This document shows, one piece after another, positions 1 through 11,349 of a stretch of DNA of 64,000 nucleotides. This DNA is from Topomyia yanbarensis (taxonomy: Eukaryota > Arthropoda > Insecta > Diptera > Culicidae), in assembly GCF_030247195.1 (NCBI RefSeq), contig NC_080670.1, positions 212,524,546 through 212,588,545 of the forward strand. The letters are read 5' to 3'. Under the pieces are notes generated by a model. It was not told the origin of the DNA. It did not search any database and worked only from the letters and a program-made list of their open reading frames with translations. Positions within the stretch are counted from its first letter, which is position 1, and each line of letters opens with the position of its first letter. Made by a program: the position numbers and the translations under genes.

Positions 1-2486
1 TGTTTTAGATTTTCGAAATCATCCAATGAAGAATTCTAGCCAAAGCCCCTCCACGTTTGACTTTATTAGGTCTTAGCCATCCGATCCTCTTCTGAATCTC
101 AGGTATATTCGTTGCTCGGAATCTGTCATCGACTGCGGGCATCACCAGGCGGATTGTTGCGCTACTCTCGTCGTGCTTCCACCTATAGAGCACCTCACAT
201 TTATTCGCGTATTGAGGCCTAACTTTTGCGCGACCAATTCAACTTCTCGTAGAAGTTCCATTTAGCATCAACGCGGAACAGCCGCTCCATCGCCTCATTA
301 TCGCTACAGGCGTCAAAATACGGAGTTTTGACTATCCCAACTATGACTGTTTCGTTTTCCGTTCTGTGCTGCAACATCTTCGTCCTTGCTGTATTCTTCT
401 CCTTGACTAATTGTTGATACTTACCGTCAAATCAGTCATTTTCTCGATTCAGAGTTCTCGTACATACTACAGCAGTGCCATCTAGTAGCTGGACGATGTA
501 GAGCGGAAGAAGGTGCTTAGGAGTACCATTCTTCGAAAGTTGGCCTAACATTCCGTAGTGGGTAGCTGTCATAGACTCGCTTCAGATTCGCTAAACTACA
601 TCTTTTTCATCCTCGGCCATGAACGTTGATGAGGCTGCAATTGAAGAAATGGCCTTTCATTCTAATTCTGATCGCCCTCCACTTGATCACGCGTTGGCAC
701 TTCTTGCACAGCATTACAAAGTTGTGTCGCCGCTCTGATGGAATATATCGGTTCGATGTCCGCGTTTCCGCACTCTCTGTTCCGCTAAATTTCGAGCTTA
801 TAGCTCGTCGTGCAGAAGTCGGTCGAACCTGGGGAAGCCAAGCGACATGCAGTTTTCATTCGCAGTTCGTCGCATGGCTTTTTTTTCGATTATTCCGATT
901 AGTAATTTCGTTTTGCATATTCGAAACGTTGTCTTTTTGAGTGGTTTGTTGGGTTCCTCGCGCTGCTTGTACCTAGGGCATGATTTAAGAGGATAAGGAC
1001 ACTTTTCAGTTTCACTACCGCAAGAGTCATCCTCAATAGGTGGCTGTGTGACCCAACTGCTTGCAATTGCTGCGAGTAATGGCGGCACGAACAGGCAAAC
1101 AGGTAGACGAACCTTATCAAGGAGAACATAATTAGAAAGAGAAGACCCGAAGAAAGCCACCGGAAGCGATTCGGTCTGATAGAGAATAATTTGTTGTCTC
1201 ATTCTCCGCACTTTTTTCTGAATACAATTGCTTGCATTATAGAACCTTCACATGTTGAAGTGTAGGGTTCTTAAATCAGCCAACCCCGTACTTCAACAGA
1301 TCTTTGCACTTCAGAGTCGGTCATGTGACGACCCCATCGATCTCCACTACCGTAAATGGTACGTATACCCGAAATTGGTTCGTAAAACGCTCGTAGCAAG
1401 CATTCACTGTAACACGTCAGCTCCGGTGAGATCTCCGAAATATTCAGCGATTCGATTTCGAGTTGGCTGGAAGTAGTAGGGCTGAATATTTTTATGCGAG
1501 AAGTCTTGGAAGAATCAGAGGAAGGAATAATTTTGGGAATATCGGCTATATCCATCGGAGTATCAGAGGGTTTGATTGTAGTCCAATCTTCTTTCGCCCT
1601 AGGTCATTTATGTGATGCAAACGAGAGATGAAACTTATATTAAGGGGAGAGGGATCTAAAAAGTAGCGACCGACCGGAGAAAAAAATACTTTGCTTCTAT
1701 AGCGGCGTGTCCCGGTGCGTCTTTTCCATGAATTATTCCTAACAATCAATTTTTTTAGAAGGTCCCCTTGCAGTAGTCTCAATTTCAGAAGCCAATATAA
1801 TTTTATGTCATCGGAGGTAATGTATTAGGAAAGCATTTTGGAATTAAGAGGAGGATTGCGGACAATCCGATTTTTCAGATGAAAAGTGAAACCCATCGTA
1901 CTCCATTCTGCTCGATTATGATCATCTGTCGCTGTCTCAGGTACCAGAACCAAAGTAAAGAAACCGGAAAAAAATTCGCGATGGAACTACTTACTTTTTC
2001 AGTCACAATACCACGAACTTTATTTTTACTCCAAATCAACAAAATTTTCTTCCTGAATCTAATCTATTCTAACCCTTACACAGCCAGTATTAAAAAGCAT
2101 CCTGGAAAACACTGCAGATATTCTTTAGTGTTTTTCTTGTCAACATTAATATTTGAAGCATATTACAATATGTCGCAAATATTAAAACGGCCAGGCCTAC
2201 TGTGCAGAGTTGGGTTTGAAGATGTTTCAATATTATACGACAATTGAATTATTCATTTAATGAACAATTCAACCAACGAATCGTTTTGAAACTTGAATGA
2301 GGAAGAAACGAGGACAACTGTACCGACCGTTTCAGTTTATATGGGGTTAGAATAAAACGTTGGGAGTGACTTTGCTAAGAAGGTTAATAAGACTCCTTTG
2401 GTCCTTTGGGATGGGACAGAGGTATTTACACCTTGCCCTGGCTCATTAAGCCTAGGTTAAAGTGCCTTTACACGCTCTCCTACAAA
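1..2486. other. Unrecognised AT-rich sequence, possible decayed coding fragment at the left edge
   Basis: I recognise no gene here. On the minus strand a 62-codon open stretch ends at position 5, and patchy readable sequence lies upstream of it to about 600; the residues CEVLYRWKHDES fall just before and across its start. It looks like the broken tail of a coding sequence, but I cannot assign a family. The rest to 2486 holds only short open frames with no domain-like content. Confidence 0.3.
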
Positions 2487-2610
2487 CTAATGCTGACTAC
2501 GGCTTTAGATCCGAGTCGTTCTAGGTTTGCTCTAATATTTACAAAAGCCATATTAAAATGACAGTTCAGAGCGAACCTAGAGCGAGATCCAAAAATAAAA
2601 TCAGCATTAG
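2487..2610. repeat. Short imperfect palindrome, MITE-like
   Basis: The stretch opens with ctaatgctga and closes with tcagcattag, its exact reverse complement. Inner arms also pair, for example tctaggtttgctct against agagcgaacctaga. The total is 124 bp with no coding capacity, as in a foldback MITE. A diverged half-copy (gcgagcctactctgattcgg followed by a tcagtat end) is visible near 20105-20150, which supports a dispersed family. No clear target-site duplication is seen. Confidence 0.5.
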
Positions 2611-3727
2611 CATGCATCTGTGCTTTAAACTTTCATTGTCATTCCCAGATTATTTCAAGAAAAAAATGTGATTATATCCTAGTTTTAGTATAAATAGATT
2701 GGAGCGTGGTAGAATGGTTATTTTCGTTCAGTTGATGACTGACAGAAAGGAAACAAGTGAAACAAAAAGATGATTATACGTTATAGAAGTTATAAGCTTA
2801 AAATGAAACTCTCGGATGTAACCTTAGACTCCTGACAGCAGGTTTATATCTAAGTCTAGTGCCATTGTCATGACTGATTCGCTCTAGAATATCAGCAACT
2901 GATCGCATAAATAATAAAACCTTCGTGAGCTCATATTAAGGATTATTTTCCATTTCCAGTGCTGTAACTCCTCAAAAGACAAACTCACAATATCCCATTA
3001 CCGCACAAAAGTGACCCCACATATGAGATACAGAGTGTGCGGTATCTTACCCCTACTCGGCAGCTCTCCCGAAATTACCCTACAACTAATAACAATGGTC
3101 AAAAGAAAAAAAATGGAAATACTCCCTTATCATTCAGGTTCGTCTTCGATTCCTTGGGGCTGTCTGCAATAGTTGCTCGACCACTCCCACGTAACACAGT
3201 TTGATGCTTCATGGAGGAAACCTCTTCCAGTAACTCCAGTTGAAGCAGGAAAACTTCACCGGAAACACTTGCCATGAATTGTTCAAAGAAACCAATATTT
3301 GGCAGGACAGCACATAACACTGTAAGATCGGACCCTTTTGAATTATATTGCGGGCAAATTCAATCGTTTCTAACACAAGGAAGAAGGAAGATTGACACAA
3401 ACATTACGCATCGAATATTGCTACCTTGCGCCTACTACCGTAGCTTACTTCGATCTCTTCCTGAATCATACTTTATTTTCATCACAAAAAGGAAGTCATG
3501 TCCCGGTAACACGCTTGACTCAATGACGGGCATGTTTATTTGAGCGTCGCCTGCCTTGATGGGTTTTTGTTGCCGGAAGTTTCATTGCTTTACGACAAGC
3601 ACTATTAACTACTTGTCAAATTTCAAAACAAATATTCAGTTTTTCTCTTGGTAAGTAGTGGATAGGTATTTTGTATTCATTAAATGATTAAAAAAAATTA
3701 ACCGTGTGCGCTGTCACATCCGACTTG
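2611..3727. other. No recognisable feature
   Basis: This AT-rich stretch has short open frames on both strands, none with recognisable composition, motif or splice arrangement. I see no RNA gene and no repeat copied elsewhere in the window. Confidence 0.4.
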
Positions 3728-4067
3728 CACGGTTAAATAAAACAACCTGCAGAAAAGTTGTTTTAACTTACTTTTGAGTTGTGCTTCGCTTTCGCACTTA
3801 TTAGTGTTGTCAAAAACAAAAAGAGAGATTCGACTCAGTCGAGGTCTTCCGTGGGGGAAGGTACTTTTGAGTTGTTTGGGTTGAACTCAAAATTAGGTAA
3901 ATTCAACTTAAATTTGAGTATAAAAAACCTATCAATGAGTTGTAATTTTTGCCGTGGTTAAATGGAAACTACCTTCACACGGTTTACCTAATTTTAAGTT
4001 CCCCCACCATACCACGAGATTGAGTCAAAGGAACTCAATTTTAGGTAGTTTTTCGTTTCCGTGTGCA
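3728..4067. mobile_element. Putative non-autonomous DNA transposon (MITE)
   Basis: The segment carries several copies, in both orientations, of an aactcaaaattaggtaaatt-like box: near 3888, 3984 and 4030. The ends read gcacggttaaat on the left and the reverse complement of gcacacggaaac on the right, a weak terminal inverted repeat. No transposase is encoded. The inference rests on subterminal repeats and end similarity; exact boundaries and target-site duplication are not resolved. Confidence 0.4.
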
Positions 4068-4698
4068 CTAACACACCGACGAATGCCGCAGTCAAAAGAG
4101 AAGCAAAAATTCGGCATAAGCTGCCTGGCAGTCGGTTTCGTCGTCGTTATGTTTCATTCGACTGTGAACAGTGAAACGGTGCACAGTGGAGGTTGGATTC
4201 CATGCCAAAAGAAAGGAATCGCTAGCAAGATGTGAAATGAAAATTGATTAGTGAAGTGCATTTAACAAATGCGATTTCTATTGAATAATCGTGGCAGTGA
4301 GTGCGATTATAAATTGAACCGATTGGAAGCTTGCAGTTAGCCCACTTCAATAACTGTGAAAAAGTGTCGGTTACAATGAGCTGAAATGTGGCCGAAAAGA
4401 TCCCCAAAAGCCGCATTGAGCTGAAGAAAATTCTATCCTTCAAAATGGCTCCCGTCGCCATCGCTGTCTGCAGTGCAGACGTAGATGCAGTTGAGCAACG
4501 TGAAGTTAATTTAATTATTACCAACAAAAACCATTTGAAATAGAACAGGGTTGCTTGGATTCTGGTTTTCGCTTTCGACGAAAATCGAAACATTCCTTCA
4601 CTATGTTGGTTGCAGTTTCGATTGCCGATTGCCCGTTGAAGTAGCCTACTTGGATTCGGTAGGTAAAAATGAAACCGGTCAAGTAATGAAGTAGCGTG

Positions 4699-5130
4699 AT
4701 GTTTCCAATTGAGCCAATCCGGAATTTTGAACTAGTTTTGGTTGGTGACAAACAAATCCCACACCATCATTCGAGTGTTGAAGGGAATTTACCAACCGCT
4801 TTGTTGGCTGAAAGGAAGGCGATTGATCGAGAGAATGACAACATTTTCATAACCTATCAGTTACAGGTAAGGCGATTATAATTTTTCTATTTTAACGAAT
4901 TCGTAACTTTTCGTTTTTTTTTTCTATTCTCTTCAGAGCAAACTGCGATTCTTGGGTGTAAACGACTATCGCTGCATTCGAACGCAAATGGTGCTTACCA
5001 GCTATAGAAAGTAAGTACCGTGGATGACAAAGATGGTGAATTTGTCCTCGTTGCGCTGATGGAAACAGGCAGTCTCATCACACATCACAAACTCTACTCC
5101 GTCACCAACAAGGTATCGTGCTTCAGGGGC
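4699..5130 (+). pseudogene. Spliced gene fragment or pseudogene of unknown function
   Basis: An open segment starts at ATG 4699 (MFPIEPIRNFELV) and runs 56 codons to 4866. There it meets a strong donor (cag|gtaagg). After a 70-bp intron (4867-4936) with a pyrimidine-rich tract and ttcag acceptor, the frame continues in phase as SKLRFLGVNDYRC up to a TAA at 5012-5014. That stop overlaps a second consensus donor (aa|gtaagt at 5011). Just beyond, in another frame, lies a further open stretch containing VDDKDGEFVLVALMETG, which suggests a frameshift or another exon. The intact intron argues against a processed copy. An open frame beginning MAPVAIAV at 4445 could be an upstream exon. I do not recognise the family, and the gene may be broken or incomplete. 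Confidence 0.35.
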
Positions 5131-6230
5131 ATTTTTAAATCGATTGAGGTTATACTATATTTTAAGGATAGGATACTTTTATAATTCAATATTTTCGGTT
5201 CAATATTCGTGTCAGAACTTATTTCTGTTGTTTAGTTGTGAAACAGTTTAAACGTGGCACACAATTCTAAAATCTACCATTAATCGAGAAAAAAAACTAA
5301 TGTACAATATTATTTTTGTGTTGTATCTAAGCATAGAATTCAGATATTCTAAATCAAATCAAGCTTTTAAAAATAACCAAGACAGTCGTCGTATTTTGGG
5401 TCTCTTGAAAAATCGTGACCGTCAAATGTTTCCTTATTGGATAGTACAACAAGTTTCTGTAATGGTGACCTTCTCCGATTCTTGTAGAATACTGGTTTAT
5501 TATCTGTTTCATGTCTACTGGATAATGTCTATCTTAAAGAAACCTTAAAGACCTTAGATCGCTTGGCACGATTAGCCATAGAATAGGTCCGTTGTAATCG
5601 GTGAATTAATCAACTTAATACATTCATAGCTGTGTTGTACTGAATGTCTGCAGTTTTTTGCATCTTTTGTCGACAATAAGTAATCTATCTATACCTTTTT
5701 GCAAAATTTGTTGTTAAAATGGCTATGCAGTAAACTTATCGGTATTGTTAGTCAGCCGCAAAAAAGAAGGGTTTGTCTCTCGCGAGATAGAAAACTGAAG
5801 ATGCCAGCCATATATGTTATTATTCTATCGTTCGTTTTCATTACTTTGAGACATTGTCACGGTCGCCATATAAGTTAACATAAATGGGCAGTGCATCGAT
5901 GGGTTCTGTTAGATTGAGGTTATTCCGAAAACAATTTAGTTTGAAAAATAGTCTCTGTAACTTTTCGGAAATTGAAGCTACTATTTTTCTATAGGTGCTA
6001 ACGAACGGCTGTCACTATGTTCTGCTTAGTATCAACCTGATTCCCAGAGTCCCTCAGCGAAATTCTCACGAGACATGATATTGAAACCTAGAGGAAACTC
6101 ACATTTCGGAGGATGCTAGCGGCCTCTCGTCCACTACCCAGACACTCGCGCACTACGCTTGTGTTCGTGTAAAGGTTTTATTACACTTAGTTAAAGGTTA
6201 TGGTTTCTCTTAGGGTGAACTTCAAAAACA
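5131..6230. other. No gene seen; one retroelement-leader trace
   Basis: This AT-rich sequence has no supported coding region. Near 5855-5880 the string gtcacggtcgccat appears; its reverse complement, atggcgaccgtgac, resembles the primer-binding-site region that follows the left LTR of insect LTR elements. The same string recurs near 15314. That marks the start of the repeat-rich zone to the right. Confidence 0.35.
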
Positions 6231-6317
6231 CAATTTCTTCAAAGCTAGCTCGTTTCAGAAGATTTCCGGCAACAGTGATCGCGGAAACTCTTTAACCAAC
6301 CATTGCATTTTTTCAAT

Positions 6318-6475
6318 ATTTTCTATTTCCTATTCGTGTTTATCCTGGTCACGGCATCATTTGTTGCACTTGCATGAGTTTCGTCGGTATTTATAGGAGA
6401 TCACTTACGGCACCTGCTTTGCTTAGGTGCTTTCAAACAGTTAAAATTCTTGACCGACATATAATAATATGAGTA
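6318..6475 (-). repeat. Retroelement leader-like repeat, copy 1
   Basis: It contains the landmark ttctatttcctattcgt followed by tatcctggtcacggcatcat and a downstream stretch. The same combination recurs at 16858-17010, with matches continuing for about 140 bp. The minus strand is taken as the sense direction because the better copies of this family lead into a primer-binding-like sequence on that strand. It is non-coding. Confidence 0.55.
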
Positions 6476-6644
6476 GCGATGCGAGGGGATTTTTAAAAAA
6501 GAAGACTAAGGAAAAACGAAGACCGATCGAGCCGGGAATAAAATTATATCCAAGTGTCTAGATCCTACGCACGGTCCAACTTTAGCCTACGGCTGCTGAA
6601 GATAATTCAATGGAGACTTGCCTTGCTGTAAACAATCCAAATCT

Positions 6645-6890
6645 GTATTTTCTCAATCGTTTCTATTTCCTATTCAAACGAGATCTGTCACTAAAATTTA
6701 ACGCGCAACACCAGCCTACTGTGATTTGTTTCAAATCCTATCTCATTAGGGCCCTAATAAAAATTTCCTGTGACTTAGCCACTGATACTTTGTCTATATT
6801 TATTTCTATTTACAATTCGTATACGAATGGGCAATGAATTTGCTGCTCTCTTCAAAACTAGGTCGTTTTAGAATATTTGCGTGGAACAAC
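6645..6890 (-). repeat. Retroelement leader-like repeat, copy 2
   Basis: It has ttctatttcctattc, then ccagcctactgtgattt, then a second P-like block (tttctatttacaattcgtat) followed by caaaactaggtcgttttaga. The last two blocks recur together at 12843-12935, and the last alone near 16795 and 19710. No coding region is seen. Confidence 0.55.
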
Positions 6891-7299
6891 GAACAATATA
6901 ACGAACGGTGGTCAATTTGCTGCTCGACTAATGATTAAAATTACTCCTGGCAGGATCACCATGAAAAGATATTCTTCTCACTTACTTTTTAACTCGGACA
7001 CTTGTGATATTTCATAAGTATACCACCCGGCGGTTCGCTTGAGGGTGAATTTTATTTTCATTAAACCTAAGCTATGGGCTAGGTCGCTTCAGTGGCTACG
7101 CGACACTTTTTGATATGGTCAGCATAATCGTTGTCGCGCAGTAGACTCGATTATGCTGACGCCTTGGTTAGTCGCTTCGCGACGGGATGTTCGTGTGGAA
7201 TGCTTATGTTTCCAATAAACGTAGGTTGGTATCCACCACAAGACAACTGATCACCAGCAATTTCGGATATGCTTTAGAAATTCGTATTTGTTCAAACTA

Positions 7300-7400
7300 A
7301 CCAATCGCTGTACTTTCGAAAAAATTATATAGTTTATCCTAGTTTGCGTGGAACTGCATTCGAACCGTGATATTATCACTACGGAATATTATTTTTGACG
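7300..7400 (-). repeat. Retroelement leader-like repeat, copy 3 (core block)
   Basis: It carries the core block cgtgatattatcactacgg at 7367-7385, preceded by tatagtttatcctagttt. The same arrangement recurs at 12965-13050. The left part of the leader seen in other copies is missing here. Confidence 0.6.
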
Positions 7401-7544
7401 ATACTCATAAAGCGTAGGCCGCCGGTGGCCACTGGTTTTATAAGACGGGAGCAGGGTGGATTTTCCTTACAGACGTAAGCTATTGCGTTTTCTTTCGCAC
7501 AAATATCGCACAGGTTTTCGAATACTTGATATGTCTTTACTTAT

Positions 7545-7724
7545 CCGACTGACCTAACGCGGCCGGGCGAGGGCTATCACAAACAACTGACTTCTTACGA
7601 CTCGCGCACGCCTGCTATCCGTGCGGTCACTAACTGACTTTTGACGACTCACTTCAACGACTGACTTCTTCGCCAGCGCGCCTGTTGCGCGTGCGAACCC
7701 TAATTAATTTTTCACGACTGACTC
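7545..7724. repeat. Degenerate acgactgac tandem repeat next to the 381-bp module
   Basis: It holds irregular repeats of a (c/a)gactgactt-like word mixed with GC-rich words such as cgcgcctg. A similar block sits at the same side of module copy 3 (about 17930-18005), and a regular, expanded version lies beside copy 2 (13120-13740). The tandem tract therefore appears to belong to the same unit as the module. It is non-coding. Confidence 0.5.
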
Positions 7725-8096
7725 AAAAGACTTATCATTTCGTCTGTGTAGACTTCTCTCTGAGGGAGTCTCAGACCTAAACAAAACATTCTTTCCTCGC
7801 TCGCGAGAGTAAAGACCCCGGTGGATGAATCAGTAGTTCACTATGACTCATACTCGGAAGCCTTTACTTTCTATAATAGCGTCGCCGTCTGCTGCTGGCA
7901 GCAACAAACTGTGTTTAATTAAACAAAGTGTTTATTCTTTTCCGTAAGCGTATGGCTTGGAAAGCGCGAGTGCATCAAAATATCAGCTTAGCTTAAGGCT
8001 GTAGCTGGTGATGTAACCCAGGAAATTAGCTTCCATGGTGCACCACTTGGAGAAATTTTCCAGGGTTGATGCTGGCCGAAAACTATGGGCGCTGCA
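7725..8096 (-). mobile_element. 381-bp module, copy 1 (candidate LTR or terminal module)
   Basis: The sequence is nearly identical to 13741-14121 and 18010-18390 apart from a few substitutions and a short deletion at its left edge. On the minus strand it starts tgcagcgccc. It has a 37-codon open tail (containing STLENFSKWC) ending in TGA at 7983-7985, then an AATAAA signal about 50 nt further, next to the palindrome tgtttaattaaaca, and then a hairpin from gacttctctctgagagagtc. A TG...CA boundary and the polyadenylation signal fit an LTR, but no target-site duplication or paired internal region is seen. It could instead be a duplicated 3' exon plus UTR. Confidence 0.5.
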
Positions 8097-8306
8097 TGCC
8101 CCCTTACTTACTGAGCTTGATGTTGCCTCGGAGAGACGCATCATCAAGACGATTGCGCGGGTCATTAGAAAAATTTGTGTCAAAAAGTCTTTTGTGTCCT
8201 AACTCCTAAGATTGCCATTACATAAATAATATTTGTTATTACTTTTGTCAAAACCAAATATTTACAATTTTCTATCATTATTTGACATTTTCTTAACATC
8301 CTAACT

Positions 8307-8756
8307 TTACGATGGTCCTAGTGTGCACATCTTCCTGCTTCCAAACGTTACATCCGCTCTCGGCTCCTCGACTCGGTTGCGTAATGGTTCTCGGAATTCA
8401 GATTTCGGGCCCCTCGTGCGGCAGGATATTTCCAATTGGTTGAGAAGTGACATCCTTCTTTGTCCGCAGATTGTTGTCTTCTTGGGCCATGGTTGCTTGC
8501 TCATACATATTGTTTCGATTCTGTCTTCTCCGTTCACGTTGTTAATTTTTTGTTATCGATTCCTCGCTCCTCGATTCTGGTTAGAATTTATTTGTTGTAC
8601 CACCCCTCGATCGATTACATTGATATCGACGTCCTTTACGTATTTGTCTACATTGGTTTCTCCCTCAACGTTTGGCTTATCCGGGAGATTTGTCTGCTTG
8701 CTTGCTACCTTCAGGCCATATTGATTGTGGGCTACTGAGGCGCTATTTTCAATCAC
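8307..8756 (-). pseudogene. Small minus-strand open frame in the retroelement zone, interrupted once
   Basis: Two open segments (8553-8756 and 8307-8537) are in the same frame and separated by a single stop, giving about 149 codons. The product would be hydrophilic and rich in Arg, Asn and Glu, ending near KMCTLGPS. It lies downstream, in sense direction, of leader copy 4, the place where a short gag-like or accessory frame would be expected. I do not recognise the protein. The opposite strand also has an open frame of 133 codons here, so coding status is uncertain. Confidence 0.25.
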
Positions 8757-8954
8757 ACAGACCGGGTTTGACTGTTCCGACTGTGGCTTTAATCTTTGGT
8801 TTAGGCTGATCCAGTTTTAGCCTTCATGTTTCTCGAAAAGTCATCATATGACCAAAGGTCGCACGAGTGCCAAAAAAGTTAACCTTCCACTGTAATTTCT
8901 TTTTAAGTTCTATTTCTATTATTTTTGAGATACAAACAACCCCTTACTGCAATT

Positions 8955-9180
8955 GCTCAATATTTTCTATTTCTCATTCATATGCGAAATGTCACTGAAA
9001 CATCACCACCAGCCTGCTGTGATTTTTTTTTCAAATTCTATTTATTTTTTTTCCACGAAAGTAAACAGGACAAAGTTTTTGACACGTGATATTATCACTA
9101 CGGAATATTATTTTTACGATTATTTTCACCGACAACAGGCTAAACGCTTATCCGGTTCGAAGGGCCAGTGTTGGCGCATG
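8955..9180 (-). repeat. Retroelement leader-like repeat, copy 4
   Basis: The order of blocks is tattttctatttctcattc, ccagcctgctgtgattt, the core cgtgatattatcactacgg at 9085-9103, and tatccggttcgaagggcca at 9149. On the minus strand the last block reads tggcccttcgaaccggata and is preceded by caaca, similar to the sequence after the LTR in insect BEL/Pao and gypsy elements. The match to a primer-binding site is from memory of the pattern, not a tRNA comparison. Confidence 0.6.
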
Positions 9181-9414
9181 AGTTAGACTCTTAGGATTGA
9201 GGTAAACTGTTCGGTTCGCGGTGCAGTAAAACTCACGCTCACTTAGTCTAAATGTCGTTTAGTTGTGTGGTTGGCTTGCACAGCTCTCTTTCTATAGTCC
9301 TCTATATGATTTCTCTTCCTCAGCAATAAAATTCATGTAAAAATTTTGACAATTGTCCAATTCTAAACATTTGATACTTTTGTTTATTTGAGATACGAAA
9401 ATGGCTTAGTCCTG

Positions 9415-9745
9415 CGCGAAGCGCTCCACAGTCTTGTCAGTTCATCTGAAATAAAAAGATTGAAAGATTAATAAATCTAAAACAACCTACGATAGCTAAA
9501 CGATAACTTCTTGATTAACAAACTACTCCCGTTTTTTTGTGAAAAAATGTTCATGTAAAAAGTTTGAAACTTATCGACAAACTGTCGAGTAGCACACGTA
9601 GAACAGGTGCTCCCTAAATAAAGATTATCCGCGTAGTCGGGAAAATTACTGCCACCTTCGGCAAATTTCCACCTACCCTCTATTCGGGTAATGTTAGAGA
9701 ATATGGACTGGACTGACCGAAATCAAATCGGGAACGATTAATAGT
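9415..9745 (-). repeat. LTR-like repeat unit, copy 1 of 2
   Basis: It aligns by eye with 10555-10915. Shared words include aaatgttcatgtaaaaagtt, cgagtagcacacgtagaaca, gggaaaattactgcca and gcaaatttccacctac. In both places the unit lies directly on the sense-upstream side of a leader copy (4 and 5). That is the expected position of a left LTR or upstream flank. Its ends are not defined. Confidence 0.5.
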
Positions 9746-9801
9746 GTGCGCGCTTATCTGACTTCTGCTGACATCATTCTGTCGTCTTCGTCATCAGCTG
9801 G

Positions 9802-10032
9802 CTAAATCGAACGACCTGTTGGCGTGTTTCTAACGTTATTTGAACACGACCATCCGGTAGCTCCCTCATTTGGTGGTTCTCGGCCGATCAGTCTTTTTCG
9901 TGACCTTCTTCTCGAAGCGATTTTTCTGCCACGCAGTCCGAATATGAGTCTAATTTGTTTTCGTCTAGCATCATCTTCAAGTATTATTGATTTTTTGTTG
10001 GGATCTCTACAGTACACTTCATTCACTGCCAA
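9802..10032 (-). other. Short basic open frame of uncertain status
   Basis: A 76-codon minus-strand frame has an arginine-rich middle (RRRSRKRLIGREP). It lies downstream of leader copy 5 in sense direction, the same relative place as the frames at 8307-8756 and 11798-12049. No homology is recognised. It may be the start of a decayed gag-like frame, or chance. Confidence 0.2.
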
Positions 10033-10256
10033 TCTGTGAGCTAGTCAATCAGATGCAACCGATGGTAATTATATTTGACAGCGAGCACACCTTTATTTAA
10101 GTTACTTTTTTCCACAGAGACTCTTCTTGAATTGCACTTTTCTTCGGCTCATTTCCTATACTACACGATTCTTCGTAGCAAGAGTAGTGAGGAAAATGTG
10201 TTCCAAGTGTTCGTCGATTCTTGTGTACGGCATTGACAAAATTTACCATCCCCTAC

Positions 10257-10460
10257 CATTTCTCAATATTTTCTATTTCCTATTCGTATGCTTTTTCTGT
10301 CAAAGCAACACGACGCCAGCCTACTGCCGTTTACTGCAATTCGGAAACAAGCTTTCGACGCGTGATATTATCACTACGGAATATTATTTTTGTGACTATT
10401 TTCTTCGATGTCTGAGCAAACGTTTATCCGGTTCGAAGGGCCAATGTTGGCGGATGAGTC
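10257..10460 (-). repeat. Retroelement leader-like repeat, copy 5
   Basis: It has all landmark blocks in order: tttctatttcctattcgtat, ccagcctactgc, the core cgtgatattatcactacgg at 10361-10379, and ttatccggttcgaagggcca at 10424. With copies 4 and 6 it is among the most complete copies and defines the order used to classify the others. Confidence 0.65.
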
Positions 10461-10554
10461 TAACTTTGAGGTTTTTTTTTGATGGTGCAAACGTTTTTGG
10501 GTCGTCTGACCTTTCGCAGTCGCGTGGCCAGTCTTTCTAGATACGAGAAAGGTT

Positions 10555-10915
10555 TGGTTCTACGCGAAACGCTTTAGTCTTGTTGGTTTATCTGAAATAA
10601 GAAAGAAAAGTGAATAAAACAATAACTTCGTAGAGCTGAATCTGAAAACAGTTTTAGATAACAAAATGGTGTAGCGTCTTGATAAATAATCTAATTCTTT
10701 TTCGTCTGTCTGTAAAAACATGTTCATGTAAAAAGTTTTGAAACTTATCGAAAAAATGTCGAGTAGCACACGTAGAACAGGTGCAGCATCAATAAATATC
10801 GGTCCGTCAGCAGGGAAAATTACTGCCATCTTCAGCAAATTTCCACCTACTATCTATTGCGGTAATGTTAGCGAATACGGACTGTACTAACCCAAATCGG
10901 ATCGGGAATGGATAT
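10555..10915 (-). repeat. LTR-like repeat unit, copy 2 of 2
   Basis: It is homologous to 9415-9745 along most of its length. On the minus strand it precedes leader copy 5 by about 100 bp, the order expected for LTR then leader. It has no coding potential beyond chance frames. Confidence 0.5.
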
Positions 10916-10994
10916 TATCTCAAATCAATCTCAATACATTTTTTTCTCGGGTTATTAATTATCTATATTTTTGTAATTAATTATCTACCTTGAT

Positions 10995-11197
10995 TTATTT
11001 TAGGCTTGCGCCTCGATCCTCCTCGTTGCGCGTTCTGCCATCCTCTCCGTGTGCACGTTGTTTAATTTGTAAATCACCTTGCCTAGGATGAACACTGCTG
11101 CTGAAGCTGCTAGAATAATCATCGCCCATGTTTGGGTTTCGCTTCCCTCGAAGATTATATTTGATGACGCCGTGTCGTCGGCTGAGAACCAACCCAT
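10995..11197 (-). CDS. Small single-pass membrane protein, unknown, in retroelement debris
   Basis: A 65-residue frame starts ATG 11195-11197 (MGWFSADDT) and has a hydrophobic stretch at residues 28-43 (WAMIILAASAAVFILG). A basic, probably cytoplasmic tail with HTERMAERATRRIEAQA follows. The Met-Gly start would permit N-myristoylation, though that is not shown. The acidic-polar head, one membrane span and charged tail look like a real small protein rather than chance. It lies among minus-strand retroelement pieces, downstream in sense direction of three CATGGCGAA-type repeats, and may be an accessory frame of an LTR element. No family is assigned. Confidence 0.4.
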
Positions 11198-11349
11198 TTT
11201 GTTCTCACAGGTGTTTAGTTTTGTATTTTAACGCAGAAAACTTTACGCACTTGTGGTTCCATTTGTTAGAAAGTTCATTTTTGTACCTTTTGCTACTTTG
11301 CAAATTGTTCTTAATGTCACTTGCAGTCCCTTTTTTTTCTTGCCACTTT

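Noticed and set aside
8323..8724. Plus-strand open frame of 133 codons
   Set aside because: It has no recognisable domain, and the opposite strand carries a comparable frame in the orientation of the surrounding repeats. Neither is strong; the plus-strand one was not annotated.
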